Source: Micromonospora okii (lineage in GTDB: Bacteria; Actinomycetota; Actinomycetes; Mycobacteriales; Micromonosporaceae). Taken from it: a stretch of 64,000 nt of DNA. The translations under genes and the position numbers were made by a program. The DNA is taken from the NCBI RefSeq assembly GCF_020884795.1, contig NZ_BBZF01000025.1, positions 62,001-126,000 on the forward strand, read 5' to 3'. Of this stretch, positions 37,824 through 46,484 are shown one piece after another. Within the stretch, counting starts at the first letter, position 1, and every line of letters begins with the position of its first letter. The notes under the pieces were generated by a model. That model had not been told where the DNA came from. It made no database searches and saw only the letters and a list, made by a program, of their open reading frames with translations.

Positions 37824-39575
37824 ATGATCGTCGTGGGAGTCTCGGCGTTCTACCACGACTCCGCGTGTGCCGTGGTGGTCGACGGAGAGGTTGTCGCCGC
37901 CAGCCAGGAGGAGCGCTACACCCGCCGCAGGTTCGAACGCGGCGTGCCGATGTACGCGTACCGCTCCTGCCTTGAGCAGGCCGGCATCGGCCCGGGCGAC
38001 ATCGACATGGTCGCCTACTACGAGAACCCGACGAAGAAGCTCGGCCGGCAGCTGTGGATGCTGCTGGCGGATGGTGGAGACCGCGGTGTCGGCGAGCTGG
38101 ACGCGATGCAGCCGGCCCGGGAGATCCGTGACCGCCTGGGCTACGACGGGCCGCTGGCTGTGGTGGACCACCACGAGGCGCACGCCGCCAGCGCCTTCTA
38201 CTGTTCCGGATTCGACGAGGCGGCGCTGTTCACCGCCGACGCGGTGGGCGAATGGACCACCACCAGCTGCGGCGTGGGCTCCGCGAGCGGCGTCGAGTTG
38301 CGGCAGCAGGTGCCGTTCCCGCACTCGCTGGGGCTGCTCTACAGCACCGTCACCTCCTATCTCGGTTTCTCGGTCAACAGCGACGAGTACAAGGTGATGG
38401 GCCTGGCAGCGTACGGTCGGCCGCGCTATCTCGGCGCGCTGGCGCAGCTCGTGCTCAACAGCGCCGACGGCGACCTTCGACTCGACACCCGGTACTTCCG
38501 ACTGCGGGCCGACGGGGCGATGTACACGGCGGCGCTGACCGACCTGCTCGGCCTGCCGCCGCGGCCGGTGCGCGCCCCGATCGAGGCCGTCCACCGCGAC
38601 CTGGCGGCCAGCGTCCAGTTGCTGCTGGAGGAGTTGCTGCTCGAGAAGGTGCGGTACCTGCACGGCATCTACCCCTCCGACAACCTCTGCTATTCCGGCG
38701 GGGTGGCCCACAACTGCGTGGCGAATACCAAGCTGCGCCGCGGCGGCGGGTTCCGCAACTGGTACGTGCCGCCGGCGCCGGGAGATGCCGGCGGCGCGCT
38801 CGGCGCGGCGCTGCTCGTCCAGCACCGGGAGACCGGCGCCCGGCCGACGACGGCGCTGACCGATGCCCGCCTGGGCCCGTTCTGCGACGGGCGAGGAGCG
38901 GCGCGGGTACTGCACGCCGCGGCGGTTCCGTACGAGGACTTCGCCGGGCGCGAGGAGGCGCTGTTGGAGGCCACGGCCGACCTGCTGGCCGCAGGGACGG
39001 TGGTGGGATGGTGCCGGGGCCAAATGGAATTCGGTCCCCGGGCCCTGGGCAGCCGCTCCATCCTCGGCGACCCGCGCGACGCCGGCATGCGCGAGCGGAT
39101 CAACCGGCTGGTCAAGAAGCGGGAGGAGTTCCGCCCCTTCGCTCCAGCGGTCGTCGCCGAGCGGGCCGGTGAGTTCTTCGACCTGGAGGTGCCCTCGCCG
39201 TTCATGCTCGAGGCGGTGGCGGTCCGGCCCGGCGCGGGGCTGCCCGCGGTGACGCACGTTGACGGGTCGGCCCGGGTGCAGACGGTGGAACGCGGGACGG
39301 ACCCGCGCTTCCACTCGCTGCTCGAGCGCTTCGGCCGGCGTACCGGGGTTCCGGTGCTGCTGAACACCTCGTTCAACGTGCGTGGCGAGCCGATCGTGCG
39401 CGACGACGTCGACGCCCTCTCCTGCTTCGTACGGGCCGGCATCGACGTCCTCGTGGTCGGCGACCTGCTCGTCCGACAGGAGGACGTGCCCGGGGTGTGG
39501 CGCGAATATCTGGCCCGGGCCGGGAGTTACCACGACCGACTGGCGCACAACGACGCCTACTCGTTCTTCGTCTAG
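37824..39575 (+). CDS. Carbamoyltransferase (second NodU/CmcH-family copy)
   Basis: 583 aa. The open frame runs further up, but the ATG at 37824 follows a perfect AGGAGG and starts the conserved IVVGVSAFYHDSACAVV. VVDHHEAHAASAF near 114 binds metal, GSASGVELRQQVPFPHSLG is the mid domain, and GQMEFGPRALGSRSILGDPR near 400 with RPFAPAVVAERAGEFF make up the carbamoyl-adenylate-forming half. It is the standard carbamoyltransferase length and closer to the general NodU/CmcH type than the BlmD-like copy at 30040. Two copies in one cluster suggest two carbamoylation sites, or that one has another acceptor. Follows the dead A-PCP gene by about 50 nt. Confidence 0.87.
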   Translation: MIVVGVSAFYHDSACAVVVDGEVVAASQEERYTRRRFERGVPMYAYRSCLEQAGIGPGDIDMVAYYENPTKKLGRQLWMLLADGGDRGVGELDAMQPAREIRDRLGYDGPLAVVDHHEAHAASAFYCSGFDEAALFTADAVGEWTTTSCGVGSASGVELRQQVPFPHSLGLLYSTVTSYLGFSVNSDEYKVMGLAAYGRPRYLGALAQLVLNSADGDLRLDTRYFRLRADGAMYTAALTDLLGLPPRPVRAPIEAVHRDLAASVQLLLEELLLEKVRYLHGIYPSDNLCYSGGVAHNCVANTKLRRGGGFRNWYVPPAPGDAGGALGAALLVQHRETGARPTTALTDARLGPFCDGRGAARVLHAAAVPYEDFAGREEALLEATADLLAAGTVVGWCRGQMEFGPRALGSRSILGDPRDAGMRERINRLVKKREEFRPFAPAVVAERAGEFFDLEVPSPFMLEAVAVRPGAGLPAVTHVDGSARVQTVERGTDPRFHSLLERFGRRTGVPVLLNTSFNVRGEPIVRDDVDALSCFVRAGIDVLVVGDLLVRQEDVPGVWREYLARAGSYHDRLAHNDAYSFFV

Positions 39576-39584
39576 GAGCCGCGC

Positions 39585-41669
39585 GTGGAACCGCCGAGCG
39601 ATCCGAGCTTCCTGTCCGACGCCCTGGCCCGGCTGCTGGCCGACGAGCGGGGCACGGCCACCGTCCGGGCTTTGCGCGAGGTCCAGCGTGCCGTCGCCGG
39701 AGCTGAGCAACGGCGTCGGGGCGGCGCTGCCGGCACCGCTCCGGACGCGGCGCGCCACCCGGCCGCGCCTCCCCTGCACGTGGGTGCCTGGCGGCTGGTC
39801 GACACCGAGCACGGGCGGGGACTCCGGCGCCGCGCAGAGTTGACCCCGGCCGAGCTTTCGGTCTGGGCCGACGTGGACGAGGTTCCGGGCAAGGGGGACG
39901 CGGCACGAGTGGTGCTGGTCGGCGAGTCCACCGCCCGGGGTTATCTGCTCGATCCGGTCACCAATCCGACCCGCGCACTGCAACGGCACCTCGACACCGT
40001 TGCGGATCGCCGCTTCCAGTGCCTGGACCTTGCCCGCACCAGCATCGACCTGCCCGACCTGCACCGACTGGTCCGCGCCAGCGGGCATCTCGACGCCGAT
40101 CACCTGGTGGTCCTGGCCGGTAACAACTGGACGACCTGGGCGTACGAGCTGTCCGGACTCGGTGACGCGACGCGGCTCGCCGACGGGCTGCGCCGCGACG
40201 GCTATCCGGGCCTGCGGCGGGCGCTGTTTGACGAGGTGCTGAACCCCCGAATCGGCGCGTTCCTCGATGAGCTGCTGCGGCTGCGCGACCGTACCGGGGT
40301 CCAACCGTTGCTGGTCATTCCGGAGTTCAACCTGACCGGCTGGTCGCCGGTTGGCGGGTCCCGCTACGTCGACGTGCCGACGCTGCGCCCGGACGAGTTG
40401 CGCCGCTGGTACGACCTGCGCGCCCGCGCCGTCGCGGCGCTCGCCGCACAGCGCTGGACGGCTGTGCAGGGCGCCGCACGGGAGATGGTCGCACTCGACG
40501 GTGGCCTCAGCCCCGTGCCCGGCTACCTCCTCGGCCGAGCCCTCCTGGCAGCCGGTGACGCAGCGGCGGCGCGCCAGGCGTTCGAGCAGTCCCGCGACAG
40601 CCTCTGCGGCCTCATGGTCAAGTACCTGCCGCGGACGCCCCGGATGATCCAGGAACAGCTCGTGACCTTCTGCCGCGAGCACGATGTGCCCTCGGTCGAC
40701 CTGCGCGTGACGCTGGCCCGTGCGGACCAGCCCGAGCTGCCGGACGAGCAGTGCTTCCTGGATTACTGCCACCTGAGCGACGTGGGTGTTGAACGGGCGA
40801 TGGCAGAGGTCGCCGGGCGACTCACCGGGCGGACGGTGGTGCCCGGTGCGACCGACCCGACGGTCGGGGCGTGGCAGCGAGCGGTGAGTCTGGTGCTCGC
40901 CGCCACCTACAATGCCTTCTGCGGCCAGCCGGCCGAGACGGTGCGTCCGTACCTGCACCGGGCGGTCGAGGCGGATCCGGACATCGTCGACCTGCTGGCG
41001 TCGCTCGCGCGGCTGCTGTCCCGGCCCGGGCCGATGTGGTCCAGTCTGGACCTGCCCCGACTGGCCCGGGAACCGTCGGCCGCCGTGATGTTCGAGCGGC
41101 TGGGCGAGTACCGGCCGGACCAGTCCCGACTTTGGTTTCTCCGGCAGTGCCTCGCAGAGTTGCTCGCCGAACCCGCCGAGTCGGCCGTCGAAGTGGCGGA
41201 AGCGGCACCACCTTCCGAGGTCGAACTGCTCGACATCGCCACCACCCCCCTCGGCGGTGGTGCCGTGCTCAACTACACCGACCCGCGTTGCTACCTCCAG
41301 GCGAACGTGCCGACAACCGAGTTGCCGTTGGGATTGCCCCGGCCGGCCGCGGGCTGCCTACGGCTGGTGCACCGCTGCCGCGAGGCCGGGCCCGAGCCGG
41401 CGGTGGTCACCGTGAACGGCACGCCGGTCGGGCGGCTCGTCGCCGGCCGACAGTGGCGCACCACCGAGCTGGCGGTCGGCGCCGACGTGACCCGGGTCGG
41501 GCTGAACACCGTGCGGGTGGGCTGGCCGGTGCCAACGACGAGCCTCTCCGACCGCATCGATTCCGACGTCGCGGCCCTGGCCCGAGGTGCCGCGCCCTAC
41601 GTGCTGCCGGTCTTCGGTGAGCTCTACAGCGTGCGGTTTGTGCCATACGCCGTCGAAGGGGAAGCATGA
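39585..41669 (+). CDS. SGNH/GDSL-hydrolase-like protein
   Basis: 694 aa from GTG at 39585, 9 nt after the carbamoyltransferase. The catalytic blocks of SGNH hydrolases can be seen: VVLVGESTARG (Ser near 113), VVLAGNNWTTW (Asn near 180) and DYCHLSDVG (Asp-His near 392). The stretch between 270 and 350 looks helical and TPR-like (GYLLGRALLAAGDAAAARQAF), and residues 540-680 form a separate beta-rich end. The protein is far longer than ordinary esterases of the class (about 200-250 aa). Candidates are sugar or ester O-acyl transfer or hydrolysis on the glycopeptide, but nothing in the sequence fixes the substrate. The next gene begins within its stop region. Confidence 0.65.
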   Translation: MEPPSDPSFLSDALARLLADERGTATVRALREVQRAVAGAEQRRRGGAAGTAPDAARHPAAPPLHVGAWRLVDTEHGRGLRRRAELTPAELSVWADVDEVPGKGDAARVVLVGESTARGYLLDPVTNPTRALQRHLDTVADRRFQCLDLARTSIDLPDLHRLVRASGHLDADHLVVLAGNNWTTWAYELSGLGDATRLADGLRRDGYPGLRRALFDEVLNPRIGAFLDELLRLRDRTGVQPLLVIPEFNLTGWSPVGGSRYVDVPTLRPDELRRWYDLRARAVAALAAQRWTAVQGAAREMVALDGGLSPVPGYLLGRALLAAGDAAAARQAFEQSRDSLCGLMVKYLPRTPRMIQEQLVTFCREHDVPSVDLRVTLARADQPELPDEQCFLDYCHLSDVGVERAMAEVAGRLTGRTVVPGATDPTVGAWQRAVSLVLAATYNAFCGQPAETVRPYLHRAVEADPDIVDLLASLARLLSRPGPMWSSLDLPRLAREPSAAVMFERLGEYRPDQSRLWFLRQCLAELLAEPAESAVEVAEAAPPSEVELLDIATTPLGGGAVLNYTDPRCYLQANVPTTELPLGLPRPAAGCLRLVHRCREAGPEPAVVTVNGTPVGRLVAGRQWRTTELAVGADVTRVGLNTVRVGWPVPTTSLSDRIDSDVAALARGAAPYVLPVFGELYSVRFVPYAVEGEA

Positions 41670-41701
41670 GCGACCACGTGCCCGGGTGGGTTCCGGCGTG
41701 A
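41666..41701 (+). other. Possible 11-codon mini-cistron before the thioesterase gene
   Basis: ATG at 41666 overlaps the stop of the SGNH gene (ATGA), follows GAAGGGGAAG and reads 11 codons (MSDHVPGWVPA) to a TGA that overlaps the GTG start of the thioesterase at 41698. It could couple translation of the two genes, or it could be the real thioesterase N-terminus split by a one-base error. Nothing shows that the peptide itself has a function. Confidence 0.3.
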
Positions 41702-42462
41702 CGGCGACGCTCGCCCGACGCGACGAATCCCGGTGGCTGCACAGCCTCGGGCGGCAGGACGCTCCGGTCGACCTGGTGTGCCTGCCGCACGCCGGTGCCG
41801 GCGCGTCCAGTTACCTGGGGTGGCGGCCGCTGCTGCCGCCGAACGTTTTGCTGCACGCTGTCCAGCTGCCCGGACGTGAGGACCGACGGTCGGAGCCGAC
41901 CTGCCCTGATCTCGTTTCGGCGGCGGAGGCGATGGCGCCCTGGGTGGCCCGGGTGGCCGCCCGGAGGGTCTTCCTGTTCGGACATAGCATGGGCGGCCTG
42001 CTGGCCTACGAGCTTGCGGCGCAGCTGGAGGCATTGGGCCGCCCGGTGGTGCACGTGATCGTGTCGGGGTGCCTCCCGGCGGACGAGCCGGTGCGGCGCC
42101 GACGCATCGCGCACCTTGACGACGCCGGGTTCATGACGGCGATCGACCGGCTCGGCGGCATGCCTGGAGAGTTGTCCGCCGCCCCCCGGCTGCTGGCGCT
42201 GTTCCTGCCGACCCTGCGTGCCGACGTGGCGATGGCCGAGGGGTACCTGGCGGCGGCGCGGGGCCCGATCAGCTCGCCCATCACCGCCTTCGGCGGCGAG
42301 CGGGACGTCCTGGCGCCGTGGGCGGGGCTGCGGGAGTGGCGGCACCGCACCTCGTCGGGCTTCGCGGGGCGAATCTTCGCCGGCGCGCACTTCTTCGTCA
42401 CCGAACGACGACCCGAGGTCGTGTCGGTGGTCCGGTCGATCATCGAGGGGACAGACGGATGA
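41698..42462 (+). CDS. Type II thioesterase
   Basis: 254 aa. Alpha/beta-hydrolase thioesterase of the kind that travels with NRPS/PKS clusters: VCLPHAGAGASSYLGW near 23, the nucleophile in FGHSMGGLLAYEL near 92, Asp in GGERDVLAPW near 200 and His in AGAHFFVTE near 227. Such enzymes clear wrong acyl groups from carrier domains. The GTG at 41698 is chosen because it starts the usual short N-terminus (ESRWLHSLGRQDAPVDLV); the ATG just upstream is in another frame. The next gene overlaps the stop by ATGA. Confidence 0.9.
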   Translation: MTATLARRDESRWLHSLGRQDAPVDLVCLPHAGAGASSYLGWRPLLPPNVLLHAVQLPGREDRRSEPTCPDLVSAAEAMAPWVARVAARRVFLFGHSMGGLLAYELAAQLEALGRPVVHVIVSGCLPADEPVRRRRIAHLDDAGFMTAIDRLGGMPGELSAAPRLLALFLPTLRADVAMAEGYLAAARGPISSPITAFGGERDVLAPWAGLREWRHRTSSGFAGRIFAGAHFFVTERRPEVVSVVRSIIEGTDG

Positions 42463-43538
42463 GTTCAGGCGGGTTCTTCGAGGGCCGGCGGGTGACGGTC
42501 ACCGGCGGAGCGTCCTTCATCGGCTCGCACCTGAGTGCGGCGCTGCTGGCCGCGGGAGCCAGGGTGCGGGTGGCGGACGACTACTCCAGTGGGTCGCCGG
42601 CGAACCTGAGCCCCATCCTCGCGGACGTCGAGGCGCTCGAGCTCGACCTGCGCGACCCGGACGCGGCCCGCGCGGCCTGCGCCGGTGCCGAGTTGGTGTT
42701 CCACCTGGCCGCCGCGCACGGCGGTCGCGGCTACATCGACAGCCACCCGGTGCAGTGCGCCGAGAACCTGCTGCTCGACCAGGTGGTGCTGCGGGCCGCC
42801 CTACGCGCCGGGACCGGGAAGGTGGTGTTCGCCTCGTCGGCGTGTGTCTACCCGACGGGACTGCAGCGTGTGCCGGCACCGGACCGGAAGCTGCGTGAGG
42901 AGATGGTGGGGCCACCGTACGAGCCGGACGGCATGTACGGCATGGCCAAGCTCTGCGGGGAGCTGAGCCTGCGTAGCCTGGTGGCCGAACACGGCCTCGA
43001 CGGTGTCATCTGCCGATACTTCACCGCGTATGGTCCGCGGTGCTCCGAGTCGCACGCGATCGTCGCGATGATCGCCCGGGCCTTCACCGGCGCCGACCCT
43101 TTCGAGGTGTGGGGCACCGGGGAGCAGGTGCGCACCTGGATCTACGTGGACGACGTGGTGCGCATGACCATGCTGGCCGCGCAGCGTCTGGGCGGGGGAC
43201 AGGCGGTGAACGTGGCCACGGAGGAGCGGCACACCGTGCGGGAGGCAGCAGAGCTGGTGCTGCGAACGACCGGCCACCGGGCTCGAATCCGCACCAACCC
43301 GGACATGCCGACCGGACCGATGTACCGCAGCGCCGATGCCGCACTGGCGCGGAGGCTCCTCGGGTACACACCGCAGGTCGATCTCGCCGAAGGGGTACGG
43401 CGCACCGCCGAGTGGTACTACACGACCAGAGACCGTGACCTCACCGCTCGGCTGCTCGACCGGCTGGTGGTCGAGCGCGGCGGGGGCCGGGACGAACCAT
43501 GGCGCGTTCAGGGCGACGACGGCGCCGTGGCGCCGTAA
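42459..43538 (+). CDS. blmG: NAD-dependent sugar-nucleotide epimerase (BlmG-like)
   Basis: 359 aa. Extended SDR: VTVTGGASFIGSHL at the N-terminus binds NAD, ASSACVYPTGLQ (near 127) and YGMAKLCGE (YxxxK, near 157) form the active site. It resembles GDP-mannose 3,5-epimerases (GGRGYIDSHPVQCAENLL), which would give L-gulose from D-mannose nucleotides. Bleomycin carries L-gulose and BlmG is its proposed epimerase, so this gene completes a sugar set with the BlmD, BlmE and BlmF-like genes. Its last 31 nt overlap the opposite-strand DUF4254 gene, the only convergent joint on this side. Confidence 0.83.
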   Translation: MSSGGFFEGRRVTVTGGASFIGSHLSAALLAAGARVRVADDYSSGSPANLSPILADVEALELDLRDPDAARAACAGAELVFHLAAAHGGRGYIDSHPVQCAENLLLDQVVLRAALRAGTGKVVFASSACVYPTGLQRVPAPDRKLREEMVGPPYEPDGMYGMAKLCGELSLRSLVAEHGLDGVICRYFTAYGPRCSESHAIVAMIARAFTGADPFEVWGTGEQVRTWIYVDDVVRMTMLAAQRLGGGQAVNVATEERHTVREAAELVLRTTGHRARIRTNPDMPTGPMYRSADAALARRLLGYTPQVDLAEGVRRTAEWYYTTRDRDLTARLLDRLVVERGGGRDEPWRVQGDDGAVAP

Positions 43539-44017
43539 CGCTTGAGCACGCCGGCCAGCGGCAGCCGTCGGCGACCCGCCAGCAGGTCTGCGTGGTCTGC
43601 GTGTAGTGCGACCCGGAGGTCGGCCATCTGCTGGAGTGCGTCGTCGGCGCGCTCGTCATCGGTAGCTGCCAGCACCGCCGCCCGGCGCGCCGCCACGGTG
43701 AGCCGATCCAGGCTGGCCCCCAGGGAGGAGGCCAGGGGCGGCACGTCGGGCGGGCCGTGCGGCAGCAACTGGCCGAGCGTACGGTCGATCGCCGACACCA
43801 GGGCGGCACGGCGGGCGTTGTATCCGTCGATCCGGCGTTTGAGCAGGCCGAGCCGGTGGACGTCGCCGATCGTCCGGGCCTCGTCCTCGAGCGCCCAGAG
43901 GACGCCGTTCACGTCATGCAGCTGACGGGTCAGTTCGATGGTGTCGGTGAGCCGGTCGGGTCCGTCGGCGCACAGCGCACGCAGCAGTTCGGTGGTGGGT
44001 GCGTCCGGCACGCTCAC
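43508..44017 (-). CDS. DUF4254-family protein
   Basis: 169 aa from GTG at 44017, which overlaps the stop of the transglutaminase-like gene upstream on this strand (GTGA). The frame runs further up but only as a shadow of that gene. LHDVNGVLWALEDEAR and LLKRRIDGYNARRAALVSAID match the conserved helical core of DUF4254 proteins (LWxxEDxAR, KRxIDxxNxxR). The family has no known activity and is often found beside glycosyltransferase genes. Here it is the last gene of a four-gene minus-strand operon: diiron oxygenase, ACP, transglutaminase-like protein, DUF4254. Confidence 0.72.
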   Translation of the reverse strand: MSVPDAPTTELLRALCADGPDRLTDTIELTRQLHDVNGVLWALEDEARTIGDVHRLGLLKRRIDGYNARRAALVSAIDRTLGQLLPHGPPDVPPLASSLGASLDRLTVAARRAAVLAATDDERADDALQQMADLRVALHADHADLLAGRRRLPLAGVLKRYGATAPSSP

Positions 44018-44940
44018 GGTGCCCCCATCGGGACCACCCGGCTCGGTAGCGTGACGGGGGCGCTGCGCCCCTCGTGCGATGCCAGGACCACGGCGGCGTC
44101 GGCGACCCGGGCGAGGATCGCGCCGATCGAGCGGTACGGGTGCCATTCCGGGCTCGGCAGGCCACCCCAGGTGACCATCGCCCGGAGGAGCACCGGGTCG
44201 ACCGGCACCCAGACGCCGTCGACCGCTATCTCGGCCCAGAAGTGCTCCACCGCGAACGGCGGGGCGACGATCAGCCCGTAGGAGGAGCGAGCGGTCAGGC
44301 CCCGGCGCACCGCCTCCTGCACGAGCAGCCGGGAGGCCCCGGCGCAGTCGCTCAACCCGGTCGCCCGGATGAAGTCGACGTCGTAGCGGACCGCGGTGGG
44401 CAACATCATGAACTCCAGGTCCCGGGTTTCGTCCAGGACCGGGTGCGACTCCGGTGGGAGTTCCGGCCAGGCGTCCACGCAGGCGGCGGTCATCCGGAAC
44501 GGTGGCTCGTCAGGACGGACGGTACGCTCGACGACCAGCCCATCCGGACCCACCAGCACCCAGTCGCAGGTCGGCGCGTGCCCCGGCTGCGGGCACCGCG
44601 CCTGGTACTGGACCTCGTAGCGCGCGGCGCCGTGGGTCCGGCGCAACGCGGCCGGCCAGAAGCGGCGGGCGGCCCTGGCGATCGCCCCGCTGCCGAGATG
44701 CAGCGCGCAGTTCGTCACGTCGTGGCGGTCGAAGTAGCGGATGCCGTTCAGGTGTCGGGTCGGCAGGCCGTGACCGACGAGCATGTCGAGGAGCGCGGGT
44801 CGGACCCGCAGGATGGCCGCCGCGTCCGCGGTGCTCAACCGGAACTCCCGCGCGTCGTCCGGGATCCGGCGCAACTTCTGGACGAGCGCGCCGGCCCGCT
44901 CGTCCAGGTCGCCACCGACCGACGATCCCGTCAGGTACAT
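44014..44940 (-). CDS. Transglutaminase-like protein (copy 1, ACP-linked)
   Basis: 308 aa; GAGGGG precedes the ATG. The C-terminal half has a papain/transglutaminase-like triad: Cys in LSDCAGASRLLV near 199, His in EHFWAEI near 229 and Asp in WVPVDPVLL near 242. The N-terminal 150 residues are a separate helical and beta region (ADAAAILRVRPALLDMLVGH). A related protein is at 52767-53708. A free-standing ACP gene lies 9 nt upstream. In andrimid biosynthesis the transglutaminase homologue AdmF joins an acyl group on an ACP to an amine, so amide formation from a carrier-bound acyl group is a reasonable guess; plain protease or amidase activity is the alternative. Confidence 0.72.
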   Translation of the reverse strand: MYLTGSSVGGDLDERAGALVQKLRRIPDDAREFRLSTADAAAILRVRPALLDMLVGHGLPTRHLNGIRYFDRHDVTNCALHLGSGAIARAARRFWPAALRRTHGAARYEVQYQARCPQPGHAPTCDWVLVGPDGLVVERTVRPDEPPFRMTAACVDAWPELPPESHPVLDETRDLEFMMLPTAVRYDVDFIRATGLSDCAGASRLLVQEAVRRGLTARSSYGLIVAPPFAVEHFWAEIAVDGVWVPVDPVLLRAMVTWGGLPSPEWHPYRSIGAILARVADAAVVLASHEGRSAPVTLPSRVVPMGAP

Positions 44941-44949
44941 GTTGGCCCC

Positions 44950-45279
44950 TCACAGATCGCGCAGGTATTCCTCGACCGCCTCGGCAGTCGGCGGCGGCGC
45001 GCCGGACTCGGAGACCTTGCCGCAGACGTACGCCACCAGCTCGCCCACGTGGCCGATCGGCGGTGCGTCCTCTACGCTCATCGGTTCCAACTGGAAGAGA
45101 TCCTCCAGCGCGAAGGAGAGCTCCACCAACCGAACCGAGTTGTAGCCGAGGTCGTCGACGAAGCGCTGGTCAAGCAGGACCTGCGCCACCGGCTCGGGGG
45201 CGAGGGCACCCACCAACCGGGTGATCAGGGCAGCCACCTCATCGACGGGTCCGCCGCCGGCTGTCGTCGGCCCGGTCAT
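44950..45279 (-). CDS. Acyl carrier protein (free-standing, unusual NS motif)
   Basis: 109 aa; the ATG overlaps the stop of the diiron gene (ATGA). A single carrier domain: FVDDLGYNSVRLVELSFAL holds the phosphopantetheine Ser near 49. The Asp that usually precedes this Ser is Asn here, as in the ACP at 53800 beside the second transglutaminase-like gene. The helix II and III pattern (LEDLFQLEPMSVEDAPPIG) is normal. A carrier between an oxygenase and a transglutaminase-like gene suggests that the oxygenase works on an ACP-bound substrate, which is then transferred. Confidence 0.85.
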   Translation of the reverse strand: MTGPTTAGGGPVDEVAALITRLVGALAPEPVAQVLLDQRFVDDLGYNSVRLVELSFALEDLFQLEPMSVEDAPPIGHVGELVAYVCGKVSESGAPPPTAEAVEEYLRDL

Positions 45280-46235
45280 CGCCGCCCCGATACGCCGGTC
45301 GGCCGCATGAGGGCCAACTCGCGCAGATGCTCCCGAAGCCCGTCGGTGAGTAGCCCGAGCTTGTTGATGCTAGCCAGGACCTTCGAGAACATCAGCCGGC
45401 GGAAGTCGCGGAAGTCCGGGTCGGTGAGGGCGTACTCCACGCCGACGTCGACCGGGATTCCGACCCGATCCCACACCTCCTCCAGCCGAAAACGCCGTGA
45501 CATCAACAGGGCCGCCTCCTTGAGGAATTCCTCTCGTTCGGCGCGCTCAGCGCCGCTGAGCTCGTCGTGGTAGCCACGCAGCGCCAGCATCCCGAACGCG
45601 ACGTGGCGTGCCTCGTCGCGGGCCACCAGGCGGGTGATCTGACGGATGATCGGGTCGAAGGAGGCGGCGTGGCCGAGCCGGAAGATCGCCAGGGCCAGCC
45701 CTTCCACGATCACCTGCATGCCGAGATAGATGATGTCCCAACGGTGGTCGGTGGCGACGTCGGCGAGCAGGGACTCCAGCGCCGGATTCACCGGGTACGA
45801 GACGCCGAGGAGGTCGACGTATCGGGAGAAGGCCTCGACGTGGCGTGCCTCGTCGGCCATCTGGCTGGCCGCGTAGAGTTTTTCGTCGATGCTGGGCACC
45901 GTCTCGACCAGCCGGGCCGTGGCGAGCAGCGCGCCCTGCTCACCATGCAGGAACTGACTGCTCAACCAGGAGTGGTACTGCCACCGGTAGTCGTTCCACA
46001 GTCCGGGTGGCACCGGGCTGTCAAGAGGCCGGCGATTGCGCGCTCCGATGGTGTTCGGCAGGTCGTCGAGCGGCACCCCGAAATGCAGCTCGGGCGACCA
46101 GTCGATGTCGGTCGCGGCGTTCCACTGTGCCGCCTTGCCCTTCTCGTACAGCTCGCGTAGTTGCGGATCCCTGGTGCTGTAGTCCCAACTGAAGCGGGTG
46201 ACCGCTCCGGTGCCGAGTTTCAGCGGACCGGCCAT
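45276..46235 (-). CDS. Ferritin-like diiron oxygenase
   Basis: 319 aa from ATG at 46235, with GGAGG upstream on this strand. Four-helix carboxylate-bridged diiron protein: E in FLHGEQGALL (near 96), ADEARHVEAF (ExxH, near 130), a further Glu in VIVEGLALAIF (near 180) and ARDEARHVAFG (ExxH, near 212). This is the two-Glu, two-ExxH pattern of ribonucleotide-reductase-R2 and AurF-like enzymes, which hydroxylate, desaturate or N-oxygenate; I cannot place it in a subfamily with certainty. It leads the minus-strand operon with an ACP directly behind it, so an ACP-tethered amino or fatty acid is the likely substrate. Confidence 0.82.
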   Translation of the reverse strand: MAGPLKLGTGAVTRFSWDYSTRDPQLRELYEKGKAAQWNAATDIDWSPELHFGVPLDDLPNTIGARNRRPLDSPVPPGLWNDYRWQYHSWLSSQFLHGEQGALLATARLVETVPSIDEKLYAASQMADEARHVEAFSRYVDLLGVSYPVNPALESLLADVATDHRWDIIYLGMQVIVEGLALAIFRLGHAASFDPIIRQITRLVARDEARHVAFGMLALRGYHDELSGAERAEREEFLKEAALLMSRRFRLEEVWDRVGIPVDVGVEYALTDPDFRDFRRLMFSKVLASINKLGLLTDGLREHLRELALMRPTGVSGRR

Positions 46236-46344
46236 GTCAGGTTTCCCACCTCCGAAGGTCCCTCTCCGGTGCGCACCCTCGGCCGCCCGTGACGAACTGC
46301 TTCCCAGGAGACCTCACGCGACCCTCCCCGGGCATCGGCATGTG

Positions 46345-46359
46345 TCCCGCGTCGCGGGA
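46345..46359. repeat. Short palindrome in the divergent region (possible operator)
   Basis: Perfect 7-bp inverted repeat with a one-base centre (TCCCGCG-T-CGCGGGA), about midway between the divergent operons. Such symmetric sites can bind a dimeric regulator, but palindromes of this size also arise by chance in GC-rich DNA. Confidence 0.3.
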
Positions 46360-46455
46360 ACGGTGTGAGCCGCCGATCAGACCCACCGGTCCCGCCATGC
46401 TCCCAACGAGCCCTCCGATGTGTCAACATCACTGTGCGCCGATGTCGAGACGTGG

Positions 46456-46484
46456 TTGCCCTCGGTTTGGGCCTGACCTAGGGT
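46456..46484 (+). promoter_or_regulatory. Candidate sigma-70 promoter for the resistance gene
   Basis: TTGCCC at 46456-46461 and TAGGGT at 46479-46484 are 17 bp apart, in line with the actinobacterial TTGACn-TAnnnT pattern. They lie about 65 nt before the ATG of the bleomycin-binding protein gene. Motif match only; no transcript data. Confidence 0.4.

Noticed and set aside
37635..40958. Minus-strand open frame of 1107 codons across the second carbamoyltransferase
   Set aside because: Antisense shadow of high-GC coding DNA: no recognisable motif, and the plus-strand genes have clear domains and ribosome sites.
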